Part shown: positions 10,503 through 21,529 of the stretch, one piece after another
How positions within the stretch are numbered: the stretch's first letter is position 1
How the letters are laid out: each line of letters starts with the position of its first letter
Source: Pollenia angustigena
Taxonomy: Eukaryota; Arthropoda; Insecta; Diptera; Polleniidae
Assembly: GCA_930367215.1 (NCBI GenBank)
Contig: OV884059.1
Coordinates: 25,754,945-25,818,944 of the forward strand
Reading direction: 5' to 3'
DNA length: 64,000 nucleotides
Program-made: the position numbers and the translations under genes
The notes under the pieces: generated by a model
What the model was told of the DNA's origin: nothing
The model's database searches: none
Seen by the model: only the letters and a program-made list of their open reading frames with translations

Positions 10503-11180
10503 GTGCCCATGTTCTGTAACTCGATTGAAATGTGTGAAATGAAACAGAAATGCCATAAATTGAAACAAACAGGTGTTTTTCTCACTAAACTGTATCTGAA
10601 ACTTTTTTTGGCGAGTACTAACTGTCACGTAAGGAAATTACTCGCCAAATTTCAGAAAAAGTGTGTCTGTAACATTTTTGTGCGAAAAGTTTCCGCTTTG
10701 AACTGTCAAATAAACTCACGTATAAAAACGGGGCGAGAAAAACTTGTAACACCAAAAAACACTTAAAAATGCAAAATACAAAGAATAATAATAATAATAT
10801 TTTGTTTTTGGCACATTTTTTTATTGTTTAATTATTTTGCTTTTAACATTTATATAAAATATACGAATGTTTTTAAATCGTTTGCAAACAACAATCATTA
10901 AAGTCGCACTTTACATCGTCGTTGAAAAATTTTCAATTTTAGTAAATTTTGGTCGCCGTCAACGTTATTTGTTACTGGCGTTTTCAATGTCTGCAATGTC
11001 ACATCGGCTTCGAGTGCAATGTTATGACATTTATAACGTAACGACGTAATCTCTTTTGATAGTTTTCGACATGAGTTACAGACACACTTTTTTCTCACTT
11101 TTCGAGAAACGATGGAATATTTTGTGTCACATCTTTTCGACGCGAGAAGTTCTCACTATAGTTAGAGAACATGGGTACAG
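10503..11180. mobile_element. Divergent relative of the 7890-8821 element
   Basis: The left side carries GTGCCCATGTTCTGTAACTC and GCCATAAATTGAAACAAAC. The right side carries the inverted AGAGAACATGGGTAC and TTTTCGACGCGAGAAG. These match the arms of the 7.9-kb element, but the terminal CCCCTATTCTG part is missing or decayed. The 148-codon frame at 10320-10766 overlaps it without known motifs. Confidence 0.5.
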
Positions 11181-11499
11181 GCGGTTCATAAATGTAACAG
11201 ATAGCGCAACATTTTTAGTGCGCCAGTATGATCCACGGATACGTTAAATATCGTCCCCTTTGCGCGAAATTTACGTATGTAACAAAAACCAAATTTTACA
11301 GGAGAGCCATTTTTCTACTTTTCTCTGCTATCACTTGCAATATAAAAATGAAAATATACATTCAATTTTTGGAGCAACGAAGTGGATATATTATATATTT
11401 TGTCAGGTGACGCATCTTTGAATGAAGAACAAGATTGCATCAAAAACTCAATTTCAAAAAAATTGGAATATACGATAATTTCGCGCAAAGGGGTCGATA

Positions 11500-13765
11500 T
11501 ATCAAATTATTGGAAATTGTAACAGAACATATTTCCCGAAAAAGTCGTTAAGAAAGGTTCAGATATGGAAGAGCTATGATTAAAGTATAATATTTATTTT
11601 GAAAAAATACGCATTTTTGGAAAACAGATCTACCTGAGTTAAAATTTTTTAATATTTTATATATTTCTTAAGCCTATATATAGTATACGGAATGTAAAAA
11701 GTCACATGCGCATGTGATTCTGACGTAATTTTATCGTCACCACACAACACGAACTTGCTATTGTGGCATTGGCATTGTAGTGACGTCAAAATTACGTCAG
11801 AACCACATGCGCATGTGGCATTTTACATTCCGTGTACTATATATAGGCTTCAAACACGTCGATACATAAATCTGTCAAATTGGCTTAAAAATGTCTGCTT
11901 TATAAACAAAAAAATGGGCTGAAAAACACGAAAAAAACTTTTATAATAACATAAATTTTGGGGCTCTAGTAAGACCTATGGATAAGTTTTATATACCCAA
12001 AAATATGACCAAAACATAATATTTGTTTTGTATAATATGCATTTTCGGGAAACATAGATCTTACCGAGTCTAAATTTAAAATTGTAAATAGTAAATTTCT
12101 TCTTAAGCACGTCGATATATAAAAGTGTCAAATGGGCTAAAAATGGTTTTTTGAACATTTTGTTTCCTTTATTTATTTCAATGGGAACATAGGGCTTCTT
12201 TATTCAAATTCCAACTAATTCTATCTTACAAATTATTTTAATTTCATCAAAAGATTGGTTTACTTTCTTGAGTTCATTTAAAATGGCTCTACGCCATGTA
12301 TTTTTATACCCTTCACCGAAGGTAAGAGGGTATATATAACTTTGTCATTCCGTTTGTATGTTCCACAATATTGATCCTACACCCTATAATGTATATATAT
12401 TCTGGGTCCTTATGAAAAGCGAAGTTCAAATCCGGTTGTCCGTCTGTCCGTGTGTATGTTGAAATGGGTTTTCCAAAAACCCCAGAAATGATGTGGACTA
12501 GGTTGATGTATGTTTATATCACATATACTCCGTTTAAGTTTGCTATTGAATTTCAGCCAGATCGGTCCAAAAATGACGGAGATATGAGCAAAAAACCACG
12601 ACTGCCTCTGATTTTGCCCAAAAATCCCTTGTTGTTGTTGTATTTTATTTATTTCTGTATATCTTGAGAACGGCAAGAGCCAAAGTTTCCAGATTGGGTA
12701 CAAACATTTAGATTATCAATATACAGTATCCAACAAAATATAGGCGGGATTGAAGAAGTGGGCGTGGTACCTCCCATACAAAAAATATCAAAAATTGTAT
12801 AAAAAGCTGAATTTTTTGACTTTAATATGACCTATGGCTACGCCTTATATATCAAAAGATCGGAAATCTTTAGTAGAAAATATTTTCTGAAAATTTCGGA
12901 ACAATCGGTTCAGATACAAAAAAGTTATGACCAAAGTTTTCGGTAACCATGGATCTTCCCGAGTCCAAGCTTTATAACACAAGTAAATGGTAAATTTCTT
13001 CTTAAACACGTCGGTATATAAATCTGTCAAATCGGTTAAAAAATGGCTGAGTTATAATCAAAATACTGAAATCCCAAAAATTACTCTTTTTATTATAATT
13101 AAGTTTGTTTTTTTATTATAAAGTTTGCTTAAATATATGTACATATATGTAGGTATATATACATATATGCCTATAAGCCAATTTAATGGAAATATTATTT
13201 TTAAGTACGTTGGTATATAAATCTGCCAAATCGGTTAAAAATGGTTAAGTTATGTGCAAAATACTCCAAAAAAGAACTAAAAAACATTAACATTTTTATA
13301 AAAACTAAAATTTTAGAGCTGTATTATGACCTATTCATACGTTTTAGATATCAAAATATCGGAAATCTTTTAAGAACAAAATATCGGAAATTTTTAGAAA
13401 AATTCGGAATATCGGCAAAAAAAGTAATGTCAAAAATATAGTTTTTTTTTAATACCTATTTTCGGGAACCATAGAACTTCCCGACTACAAGTTTTATCAC
13501 CAAAGTAAATGGTGATTTTATACTTTAAGATGTCGGTATGACCAAATACTGAAATTCGATCAAAACTAAACGTGCTATATATTAATTAAACTTTTAATAT
13601 ATTTAATAGCACGCAATCATGTGCAAATAATTAAATAAAACTAAACGATATATATTTTATAAAATATATTTAAATATATATATAAACTTCTGTTCTTTCC
13701 AAACCATGGTGAAGGGTATTTAAGATTCGGCATAGCCGAATATAGCACTCTTACTTGTTTATTTT
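11500..13765 (-). repeat. Composite of long degenerate fly repeat (TTCGGC...GCCGAA family)
   Basis: A module around CACGTCGGTATATAAATCTG, TCAAATCGGTTAAAAAATGG and CCCGAGTCCAAG recurs near 11855, 12110, 13005 and 13205. The right end reads GGCATAGCCGAATATAGCAC then TCTTACTTGTTT, which in reverse complement is the AACAAGTAAGAGTGC-TATATTCGGC head seen at 58400. The text near 12300-12440 (CCCTTCACCGAAGGTAAGAG, GGGTCCTTATGAAAAGCGAAG) matches that near 60100-60200 in inverse orientation. Non-coding; class not known to me. Confidence 0.7.
11671..11850. mobile_element. 180-bp hairpin MITE
   Basis: Arms of about 70 bp begin AGCCTATATATAGTATACGG and AGCCTATATATAGTACACGG and include the palindrome CACATGCGCATGTG and TTCTGACGTAATTTT. 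It splits the fly-repeat module (TTTCTTA ... AACACGTCGAT). The target duplication is not clear. Confidence 0.85.
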
Positions 13766-13850
13766 AGGTTTACGGAGGGAGTGTATGTTCTATCCATCTC
13801 TATTTCCTTCTAGTTATTTGGCGGATTATTGATTCTTCGTATGTTGTCCT

Positions 13851-14123
13851 CTACATCTCTGTATTTGTGATTTTATTCAGCCAAAATATTCGACATATTA
13901 TTCTTAGGCACTTGTTTATAAAAACTTGGAATCTCTGTGCTGTAATGTTAGTCATCAGCCAAGTTTCGCTTCCATAAAGCAGTGTAGATTTTACGCAAGC
14001 ATTGAATATGCGGATCTTCGTGTTTTGTGATATTTGTGGGGCCCGCCACGTTTTATTTAGACGACCAAATGCTGACCTTGTCTTTTTTAGTCCTACACAC
14101 CACCATTTATTGACATCATGCAT
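13851..14123 (-). pseudogene. RTE-like non-LTR reverse transcriptase fragment (C-terminal)
   Basis: The 90 codons on the minus strand contain AFGRLNKTW, TKIRIFNACVKSTLLYGSET and FINKCLRIICRIFW. This is the thumb/post-polymerase block found after the catalytic domain in RTE-type 'endonuclease-reverse transcriptase' proteins. The catalytic YADD part and the endonuclease are absent, so it is a relic. A hairpin MITE lies immediately on its 5' side. Confidence 0.75.
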
Positions 14124-14127
14124 CCCA

Positions 14128-14338
14128 GGGGACTAATTCTGGTAGTCGTGATCGAGTACTTTCTTGATTCAAAAGCAATTTCATATCTATTTTTTTCAGT
14201 CGAAATTATTTTTTAGTATTGTGAAACTCAAATTTATGCTTTACAAAACGATTCGTTCGGTATTGACTGAAATTTCTTAGATATAAAATTACTTTCGAAT
14301 TGAGATAGAACTCGATCACGACTGCCAGAATCAGGCCC
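14128..14338. mobile_element. Hairpin MITE
   Basis: The left arm ATTCTGGTAGTCGTGATCGA and the reverse complement of the right arm, ATTCTGGCAGTCGTGATCGA, continue into AAAGCAATTTCATATCTA-like arms of about 60 bp. Boundaries are approximate and no target duplication was read. Confidence 0.75.
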
Positions 14339-14849
14339 CAGAAAACAAAAGTGTTTTACAAATGTAATCCTCTGGTGATGTATTTTGAATTGATTATCAA
14401 TGACGTTATTTACTCGCATTGCATTAATTGTTTCAATATTTATTTCTTAACCAACGCCCCTTGCTTACTTGACTAAATTGACTAACGGTTCATGATTTAG
14501 TCAGGTTTTTGGAACATACTGACAACGAAATCATCGATTCGTTTTCTTAAACGATTTACATCACAAACCTGATTAAGAATTTCAAAAAACCATTAAAGAA
14601 TTTAATATGCATTTAAAATTTCTTTTTTTTTTATAGCAAATTATTAAAATTATTTTAAACCATTTTTTTTTTAGTTTTCCTAGTCTTATTCTCTAAGTGT
14701 AGTCATACAGTTGTAGTCAGTGATGCCAACTTTTTGAGAGCAAAAAGCACTTTAAATTTCAAAAAAAGCACTAAAAAGCACTATTTCGAGCAAAAAAAAG
14801 CGTAAAAAAGCACTAAGCCATTTTTACAATTTAATTAAACACAAAACAA

Positions 14850-14895
14850 GTTGTATTCGGCTGTGCCGAATATTATATACCTCCAAAATTTAAAA
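14850..14895 (+). repeat. Short head of the TTCGGC fly repeat
   Basis: ACAAGTTGTATTCGGCTGTG followed by CCGAATATTATATACCTCC matches the head of the copies at 42500 and 58400. The rest is missing. Confidence 0.6.
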
Positions 14896-14946
14896 AAAGG
14901 CGACGGCGTTGATGGGGACCATTTTCATTAAAGATAAAATAATAAA

Positions 14947-15636
14947 TATGGGCATTTCCCCAGGATGAAAAAATAAAATGTTGATTATTATCGTCTTTTA
15001 TTGTTTATTATCAAAAAAAAATGTCTATGTTCTTATAAAAGAATGGTTTCCTAGCATATCTGAGCTGTTTTACTTGAGGAAATTGGGCTTGAAACTGGAA
15101 AATTTTATAATTTCCTGTATTTTCTACTTCTAAAGACATTTTTATATGTTATGTTCACACTCTTTCTTCATAATCTCTGCATTAAAATCAATTGTAAAAG
15201 GAGTATAAAGTTTTTTTGTAAAGAAAATTTGAAGACATTTATGGTAAAATGCATGGTGATAATAATAAAAAAAACATATGGAAAAATCGTACGTTCGCGA
15301 TCCGTAAGTTCGCGACCTGTACATAAGCCAATTAAATAAAAACCAAGAGAGATATTTTATTTTGTAAATACTGGAAGGAGACCTACATTAATACACTTTT
15401 AAAATAAATTAATCACTTTTGAAAATTCCGTTTCGTTACGCAGATTTTTACATTTCACAACTGTCAGCCGAAGTTGACTTCTATTTTGCGTACGTTCGTG
15501 ACCACACGCTTATAACTCTTATTATGAAAACTTAAACTCGATGAAATCCATCGAAAAAGTAAAAGTTTTGTTTTCTATATTATTTGTACATCAAAAGCGT
15601 ACGAACGTACGTTCGTGACCCCAGGAAATGCCCATA
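14947..15636. mobile_element. TATGGGCATTTCC inverted-repeat element
   Basis: The left end TATGGGCATTTCCCCAGG and the reverse complement of the right end, TATGGGCATTTCCTGGGG, bracket 690 bp. Words such as GTACGTTCGCGAT, AGTTCGCGACC and CGTACGTTCGTGACC recur internally. No frame recognised; class unknown. Confidence 0.65.
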
Positions 15637-15981
15637 TATTTACATTTGTATATAAAAATTTTTAAATGTATTATTATTATCTTTAATAAAAATAATATCA
15701 TCCATATCATTTGGAGTATAAATTGGCCATAAAACTGGTAATTGCCAAAAATTTGCAATGACCTACTATTGTTTATAAAACTTAATAACAGCATATAATT
15801 TAATAAACATCCTTATATTTTATCGTTTAAATAAATCTAAATTAAAAGCGTGCAAAGTTTAACAAAACAATTGGCTTATGATATTATCCAATTATTTTAA
15901 CATATGTACGCTTCTGAGTTTAGAACACACATAAGGTGTAAAATAGAAAAAACTTGTATGTTTTGATTTTGATACTTATAT

Positions 15982-16644
15982 CGATTTCTTTTCTGAGAAA
16001 AATATGTTACAGTATATACATGTAACATTTTCTAATGTTAGCTATAATCGCTCGAAGTGTTACATATTGTGCAATTTCAATAGAACACAATTACTGCTTT
16101 TATTTACAACTATTACACTTTCATCATTAATGTACTTAATAAGTGATTTTTAAAGCTATTTAAGCGGTTTCTGCACGTTATTACGGGTTGTAAACAAATA
16201 TTAACATCACTAATGGCTTATAAAAATAAAAACGATTATAATATAAATAGACTTTTTATTTTTTAAATATTTTTATATTTTGTTTTAAAACAAATTTTTT
16301 ACAAAATTAAGAGCGGTATGAATTATGACAAACAACGTAAAACATTTGTTGTACAAACAAAGTAAAACATTTACATGTTCTAAATTTTTGTGTTCGTTTG
16401 TACAAAAAATACAACTGTGGGAAAAATTTTCAAGTTCTTTTGTAAATATGTTGATGAAAAACATGCAAAACATGTTGCATATTTTACCCTTACTTTAACT
16501 TAAGGTGTTCATACTGCCCTGTTCTACAACTTTGGTACTTTCTACTTTGTTTGTATTTCCAAACAGTTGTATTTTTTGTACAAACGAACACAAAAATGTA
16601 GAACATGTAACATTAATGCAACATTTTTCTCAGAAAAGAAATCG
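15982..16644. mobile_element. Inverted-repeat element with nested hairpin
   Basis: Ends CGATTTCTTTTCTGAGAAAA are inverted at both sides. Inside lies a second inverted pair of 46 bp (16373-16418 and 16563-16608) around TTTTGTGTTCGTTTGTAC and AAAAAATACAACTGT. Either one hairpin element inserted in another, or one element with two arm pairs. Confidence 0.7.
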
Positions 16645-17349
16645 CCATTAGTCAAACCTTTTTTCAATAGCACTAGAGAAGTGCACAATACGTGGAAAAC
16701 TTAAGCGCATGTAAAATGGCAGGTTACACAACGCTCGTTATAAAAGTATTTTCTGTCAGCTGTTTTTAATTTATTTAACACTTTGCACGTTCCAAGCTAC
16801 GTCTCTTTTTTTGTTGCGTTTTTTGACGGTTTCCGACTGCATGTTTTTTAACAATTCCTAATATTTTCCAATCCATGTTCTATTTTTGAAACAGTGTCTA
16901 CATCTTTAAAATAATGTTTACCGAAATACATCGTTTTTATTACGATTACTAAAAATGTTGTCAACGCTAAAAAGTGCAACGTTTCGTAAAATTTCCAAAT
17001 TGCTAGGAAGCCTAGCTCTAACCTCGTAAGTTTTTGGTAAAACGAATGTAACTTTCTTTTATCCCTTTTTTATCATTTGAAATCTTAAAATCTTTACAAG
17101 TTTTCTCAAAATTGTACACCAAATAGCTAAGTCAAATAAATCATCCTCTATTTGATCGTAGTTTTAAAATATGGTAGAAAAAAGATACAAATTGTAAAAA
17201 GCACTAAAGGCACTAACGAAAAATTGAAAAAGCACCAAGTTAGTGCTTTTTTTTAGTTTGGCACTATGGATAAAATTTTGGCGTTTTGAGGCATCAAAAA
17301 GCACCATAAATAGTGCCAAAAGCACTAAGTTGGCATCGCTGGTTGTAGT

Positions 17350-18300
17350 CAATTGTAGGCTGGCAATATGATACTGGCTGGCAGGGCAGCACAAGCAATG
17401 TTGATAATAGGCCTTCAACAAATGAACTTAAATGTGGGTGGTTGGTTAAATTGAAAGTACATTTTATTTTTGTTAAAAGGGGTTGACTCATTTAACATTA
17501 TCACATAAAACGAACACACAAACAAAAAAGCACTTGCTTTGTAGAGTGTATCATACAAATAAAAATGTTTATCGATAAAAATGTTAACACCACATTTTAA
17601 AATTAACACTTTTCTACTATTCAAAAACAGTTTATTTAGCCTACCTAACGTTATGTCTTGCTGTTTCTTTTACTCTTAATTCTTTTTGGCTTTAATTATC
17701 CTTTTTTTATACCACCTCCTGTTTTAAATGTTTAAATTTTATTTCCTTGTTCGAGTTCTTTTAACACTGGGAGAGAAGAAGATTTCTTAAGCTATTGTCT
17801 TTGTTTGCGGGTTCTTTGTTTTTGTTTTTTTGTAGGTGTTTCCTTTAAGATTCTCTTCTTTCTTTTGTGTTTGTATTCTCAATTTAAAGTGTGTTTTTTA
17901 TTCATTTAAATGAATGAAATGAATCTTGAAACTATTTTGTTAACGCCTTGGAGTAGTGTGGCCCCAAAATAAAATAGAGTATGTGTTAATATTGTTTTTA
18001 TTATGCTTTGTAGTTTTTATGGACGGAAATTCTTATGCAATAATAAATGTTTTTATTTTTTGCTTTTAATTCGATGTCGTGCATTTAAAATTGAATAGGT
18101 GTAAGTGAGTGTTGTTAAAAATTCCAGCAATCGATTATGTACTTTGAAAGTAAACCGGTAGAAAATGTAATTTAATTATAATTTAACATTTTAGAAATAT
18201 TTGCACCACATTAAAGACCAACATTTTAAGCAAAACTAAGCTGTTCCGTCAAAAATTTGTATACCTATACAAACTTGGAAATGGGGGCACAAATCTATTT
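17350..18300. other. AT-rich tract, no gene seen
   Basis: T-rich on the plus strand with no recognisable reading frame or repeat family. A GGCTGGCAATATGATACTGG-type segment right after the hAT element is ordinary single-copy-looking sequence. Confidence 0.4.
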
Positions 18301-18329
18301 TCAGTTTAACTTAACCTAGTTTAACTTAG

Positions 18330-19080
18330 ATCTCAAAAACCCAGCCTTGGTGGCGTATTTAAAGCACCTTGAGGAGCCCAAACCTATTGGTGTTACATCC
18401 CCTGGGGTATATTAGGTTTGGTCAATGCGTTAAATTGACTAGCGCCTGGCAACAGGTCGCACAACATAGAGAAGCCATCGAGAGGTAATGGAAGATATTG
18501 AATGGTAGCGGGCTAGAGTTGCATGGCAGGTTCCGCTGTGTCTATATTCTCCCATCGGACATTGAACATTTATGAGCGTAAATCATCCAAATAACAGAGC
18601 TTCTTGGGGTCCAGGGGGTTCGAAGTTGTACCTCAGTACTTAACTAATGGTGCCACGGAAGTCAGTAGCCCTCGGTGGGTGCAAGCACCGGTCTGACTAT
18701 TGGTGAGGTCTAAGTTAGTATGCTTCTTGCGAGAATTGCTTTCTGACGTTTGGGATAATTATCTTTGCGGAAGCCTTGCTTTTCTGGTAACAGGCTGTTT
18801 TTCAGTAAGTTGTTCACCTTTCAATGGAGGAGTGCAGTTTTCAAGGCATGAAATCACAAAAGGGCTCAACGAAAAGCAGCCATTTTGACGAGAAGGTACT
18901 ATCGGGGTGCACGTGGCTGCTGCGGCTTAAAACCAAAGTGGCAGATAGGGTAACATTTACATTTAAAGCTGATTATTCACACTTGTTGGAAAGTTCGGCT
19001 TGTGGATGGACCTAGATACTGTTGCTTTTCAGCAGAAGATGGATTTAATAAATAACAGTGGAGGTCAGATAGCTCTAAAC
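18330..19080. other. GC-richer unclassified block
   Basis: This block is clearly richer in G and C than its surroundings (for example CCCCTGGGGTATATTAGG, GGGGTCCAGGGGGTTCGAAG, GGTGGGTGCAAGCACCGG). Frames of about 60 codons in it show no domain. It could be the untranslated part of a non-LTR retrotransposon or an old insertion; I cannot assign it. Confidence 0.35.
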
Positions 19081-19189
19081 AAGGACTAGTGTATAATTGT
19101 TTGTGAATTATTCATTCCAATTGCTACCTGTGTGTGCAATAGATCCTTTAAGCACACAGGGGCAGTGGAAAAGTGTTTAAAATTAACCC

Positions 19190-20015
19190 TTAATTACCTT
19201 TCTGGAGTCTCTCAGACTCTGGCAGAACTGGTTTTGGATATAACTATTCAATTTGGAAATTGTAGCTCTTGCTGTTCTCCAGATTTACAAAAATCTATAA
19301 TGTAATTGTATGGGAAGTGTCATGCCCACTTGTCCAATCCCGCCCACATTTTGTCGGATGTTGGAAACTTTGGCTCTTGCCGTTTTCCAGATATGCAGAA
19401 AACTTTAATGTCTTTGTGTGGAATGTGCCACGACCACTTGTCCAAATTTTGTAGGAGATTGTGTATGGATAACTAAGATGCTTGTACCTTATTTAAAAAT
19501 TTTAGCTCTTGCTGTTCTCCAGATTTACAAAAATATAGAATGTACTTATATGGGAAAAGCCACGCCCACTTTTCCAATCTCGCCCAAATTTTGTCGGATG
19601 TTTGAGATTGATAACCAGGATGCTTGTACCTTATTTGGAAATTTTAGCTCTTGCCGTTCTCTAGATAAACATAAAAGTAAAATAACAACAACAAGGAATT
19701 TTTGGGTAAAATAATAGGCAGTCGTGTTTTTTTGCTCATACCTCAGCAATTGTGGAACGATCAGGCTGTATTTCAATAGTTAACAGTTCCGGACTATATG
19801 TGTCATAACTATTTTACTACCAAGTCCCCATAATATCGGGGGTTTTCGGAAATCCCGATTCAACGAACAGATGGACATCTTTTAGTCATCTTCGCTCCTC
19901 ATAAGAACCCATATTTTTAATATTTTATAGGGTTTAGGATTAATATTAAAGAAATTGCAAGCGAAATGACAAACTTATATGTATACCCTTTAACCTTCGG
20001 TGAAGGGCAAACAAA
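19190..20015. repeat. Fly repeat, degenerate copy
   Basis: TTTAGCTCTTGCTGTTCTCC-AGATTTACAAAAAT and CCAATCCCGCCCACATTTTG occur three times between 19265 and 19660 with variations. The block ends in CCTTTAACCTTCGGTGAAGG. It shares the control-like text of the copies at 12300-12700 and 59750-60200. Confidence 0.6.
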
Positions 20016-20177
20016 TCTTTTGAAAATTAAACCTTTTATTTATACAGTACCGCTGTAATATACCGCTCATAATATATTAGCTAGGAAGACCAAATTTGGC
20101 ATAAATATTTTTTTTTTTTTTTAATATTAGGAGTATTTAATATTAAAAATCAATCAAATAGGTAGATTAATTCACCT

Positions 20178-20394
20178 GCAGCCGTATTCTGTAATACGCA
20201 AAAGCTTAATCTCTATCGCTTAAAATCTATTAAGTTAATTTAGCAATTTTTGATTAAGAATGCAATTCTGCAACGTGCTTTGCTAAATTTGGCAAAGCCA
20301 TACAAATTTAATTCTCCGCAATTTAAGCTTTTAATGTCATAATTTTAGCGATCGCGATCAAGCTTAAGCTAAGCGAATTACAGAATACAGCTGC
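20178..20394. mobile_element. 217-bp MITE
   Basis: Inverted ends GCAGCCGTATTCTGTAAT and GCAGCTGTATTCTGTAAT are followed by AAGCTTAA-type words. CTG flanks the CAG-starting ends on both sides, so a 3-bp duplication is possible. Non-coding. Confidence 0.8.
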
Positions 20395-20689
20395 TGGCTT
20401 CCGTAAAAGTGTCGTCCCGAGTTTAGGGTTTCGGTACGATAGAGTCCATACACAGAAAAAAATGTTCACTAATTAAAGCATTAATCAAAAATAAAATCAG
20501 TTTTGATTTAAAATTTCATCAAGTGAATTAAAAGTTTATTCAAGTGAATTAAACGTTTAATCAAGTAAATTAAACGTTTAATTGATACTATTTATTTGTT
20601 TACTGGTGCAAATTAAATTAATTTTTTAATTAATATCACAAATTTTTTAACCCTTTAGACCCGGATGGTACATATGTGTACCACTGTAA

Positions 20690-20878
20690 GTTTAAACCAG
20701 AGATCTGCAAAACACCGCACATGTGCGAATGCTCTCACACAAATAAAGAGAGCATGAGAAAATAATTTGTATTTTTACTCGAAAACACTGAACAAACAAA
20801 AACAATTACACTCAAAAATAAACAACCAAGAGAAACAAGAAATGTAAATGTTTGTGTTTGGCGGACTCTGGTTTAAAC
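20690..20878. mobile_element. GTTTAAACCAGAG MITE
   Basis: A 13-bp inverted end GTTTAAACCAGAG is found at both sides of a 189-bp segment, followed by CTGCAAAACAC / TCCGCCAAACAC. It sits inside the piggyBac-type element. Target duplication not clear. Confidence 0.65.
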
Positions 20879-20930
20879 ATCCCTAACAGCTTAACATTTA
20901 ATGTTGCTGGGTTGCGAAATGAACCTTATA

Positions 20931-21188
20931 CAGGCATGTTCTGAAAATCACTTTTTGTGAAAGTGATTTGAAATCACAGAAAAGGTGTTCTGGAAAAAAG
21001 GGTTTTTTCATTATTGTGATTTTAAACCAGTCAGCTAAGTGGCCGCCGATTAAAAATTACTTGCTTATATGTTTCCACCATTTTAAACTAAGTTAAAACT
21101 TTTGGTGTTTTCAAAACACCCATTAATCACAATTGTGACTTCAAAATCACAAGTGATTTGAAATCTTGTGTTTTACAGAACATGTCTG
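20931..21188. mobile_element. CATGTTCTG MITE, copy 1
   Basis: Ends CAGGCATGTTCTGAAAATCA and CAGACATGTTCTGTAAAACA are inverted and flanked by ATA on both sides. Internal AGTGATTTGAAATCACA words form further hairpins. A shorter relative is at 55631-55792, also flanked by ATA. Nested in the piggyBac-type element. Confidence 0.8.
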
Positions 21189-21529
21189 ATACTCTTAAAA
21201 GTCTCCTGACCATTTTTTGTAAGTTACAACGCTACCAAAGTGAAGTGCATAGTATGGTTTTTGTATGATATTATGGGCGAAAGTTAATTTTACCGGACGG
21301 TTCGTACTTATTTGTACCACATAATATCCCGAATGGTACAACGATGTACCAGAACCCCCACAACCATCACAGCCACCCATCATTGTTTTTCCGATTTTCT
21401 TTCACCGATAAGTTATATACATATTACTAAAATAATCGGTTCCAATCAAAAATTTTGTTTTACCATTGCTATTCGAAAGCCGGGTCGAAAGGGTTAATTG
21501 AAATCTATTTTTATTTTTTTCTGTACACA

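Larger units (their letters stand above)
14718..17341. mobile_element. hAT-type element, 2.6 kb, filled with other elements
   Basis: Ends CAGTGATGCCAACTT and (reverse complement) CAGCGATGCCAACTT are flanked by the perfect 8-bp duplication GTTGTAGT (14710-14717, 17342-17349). AAAAAGCACTAA-like words are repeated just inside both ends, typical of subterminal transposase-binding repeats. The interior holds the fly-repeat stub near 14850, the 14947-15636 element and the 15982-16644 element. No hAT transposase frame remains. Confidence 0.88.
20651..21493. mobile_element. piggyBac-type MITE
   Basis: Ends CCCTTTAGACCCGG and CCCTTTCGACCCGG (inverted) lie directly against TTAA at 20647-20650 and 21494-21497. 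CCC...GGG ends with a TTAA target are diagnostic of piggyBac. TGTACC/GGTACA words recur just inside both ends. Two smaller MITEs are nested in it. No transposase frame, so non-autonomous. Confidence 0.88.
20451..21525. mobile_element. ACACAGAAAAAAAT inverted-repeat element, interrupted
   Basis: The left end ACACAGAAAAAAATG and the reverse complement of the right end, GTACAGAAAAAAATA, share about 12 bp. Imperfect repeats of TCAAGTGAATTAAACGTTTA lie at 20517-20600. The piggyBac-type element 20651-21493 is inserted at a TTAA inside it. Limits are approximate. Confidence 0.5.

Noticed and set aside
10320..10766. 148-codon frame as a gene
   Set aside because: It overlaps the degenerate long-TIR element 10503-11180 and shows no domain or codon signal.
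18612..18625. B-box-like GGTTCGAAG
   Set aside because: It departs from the B box after the CGA, and no A box lies at a suitable distance.
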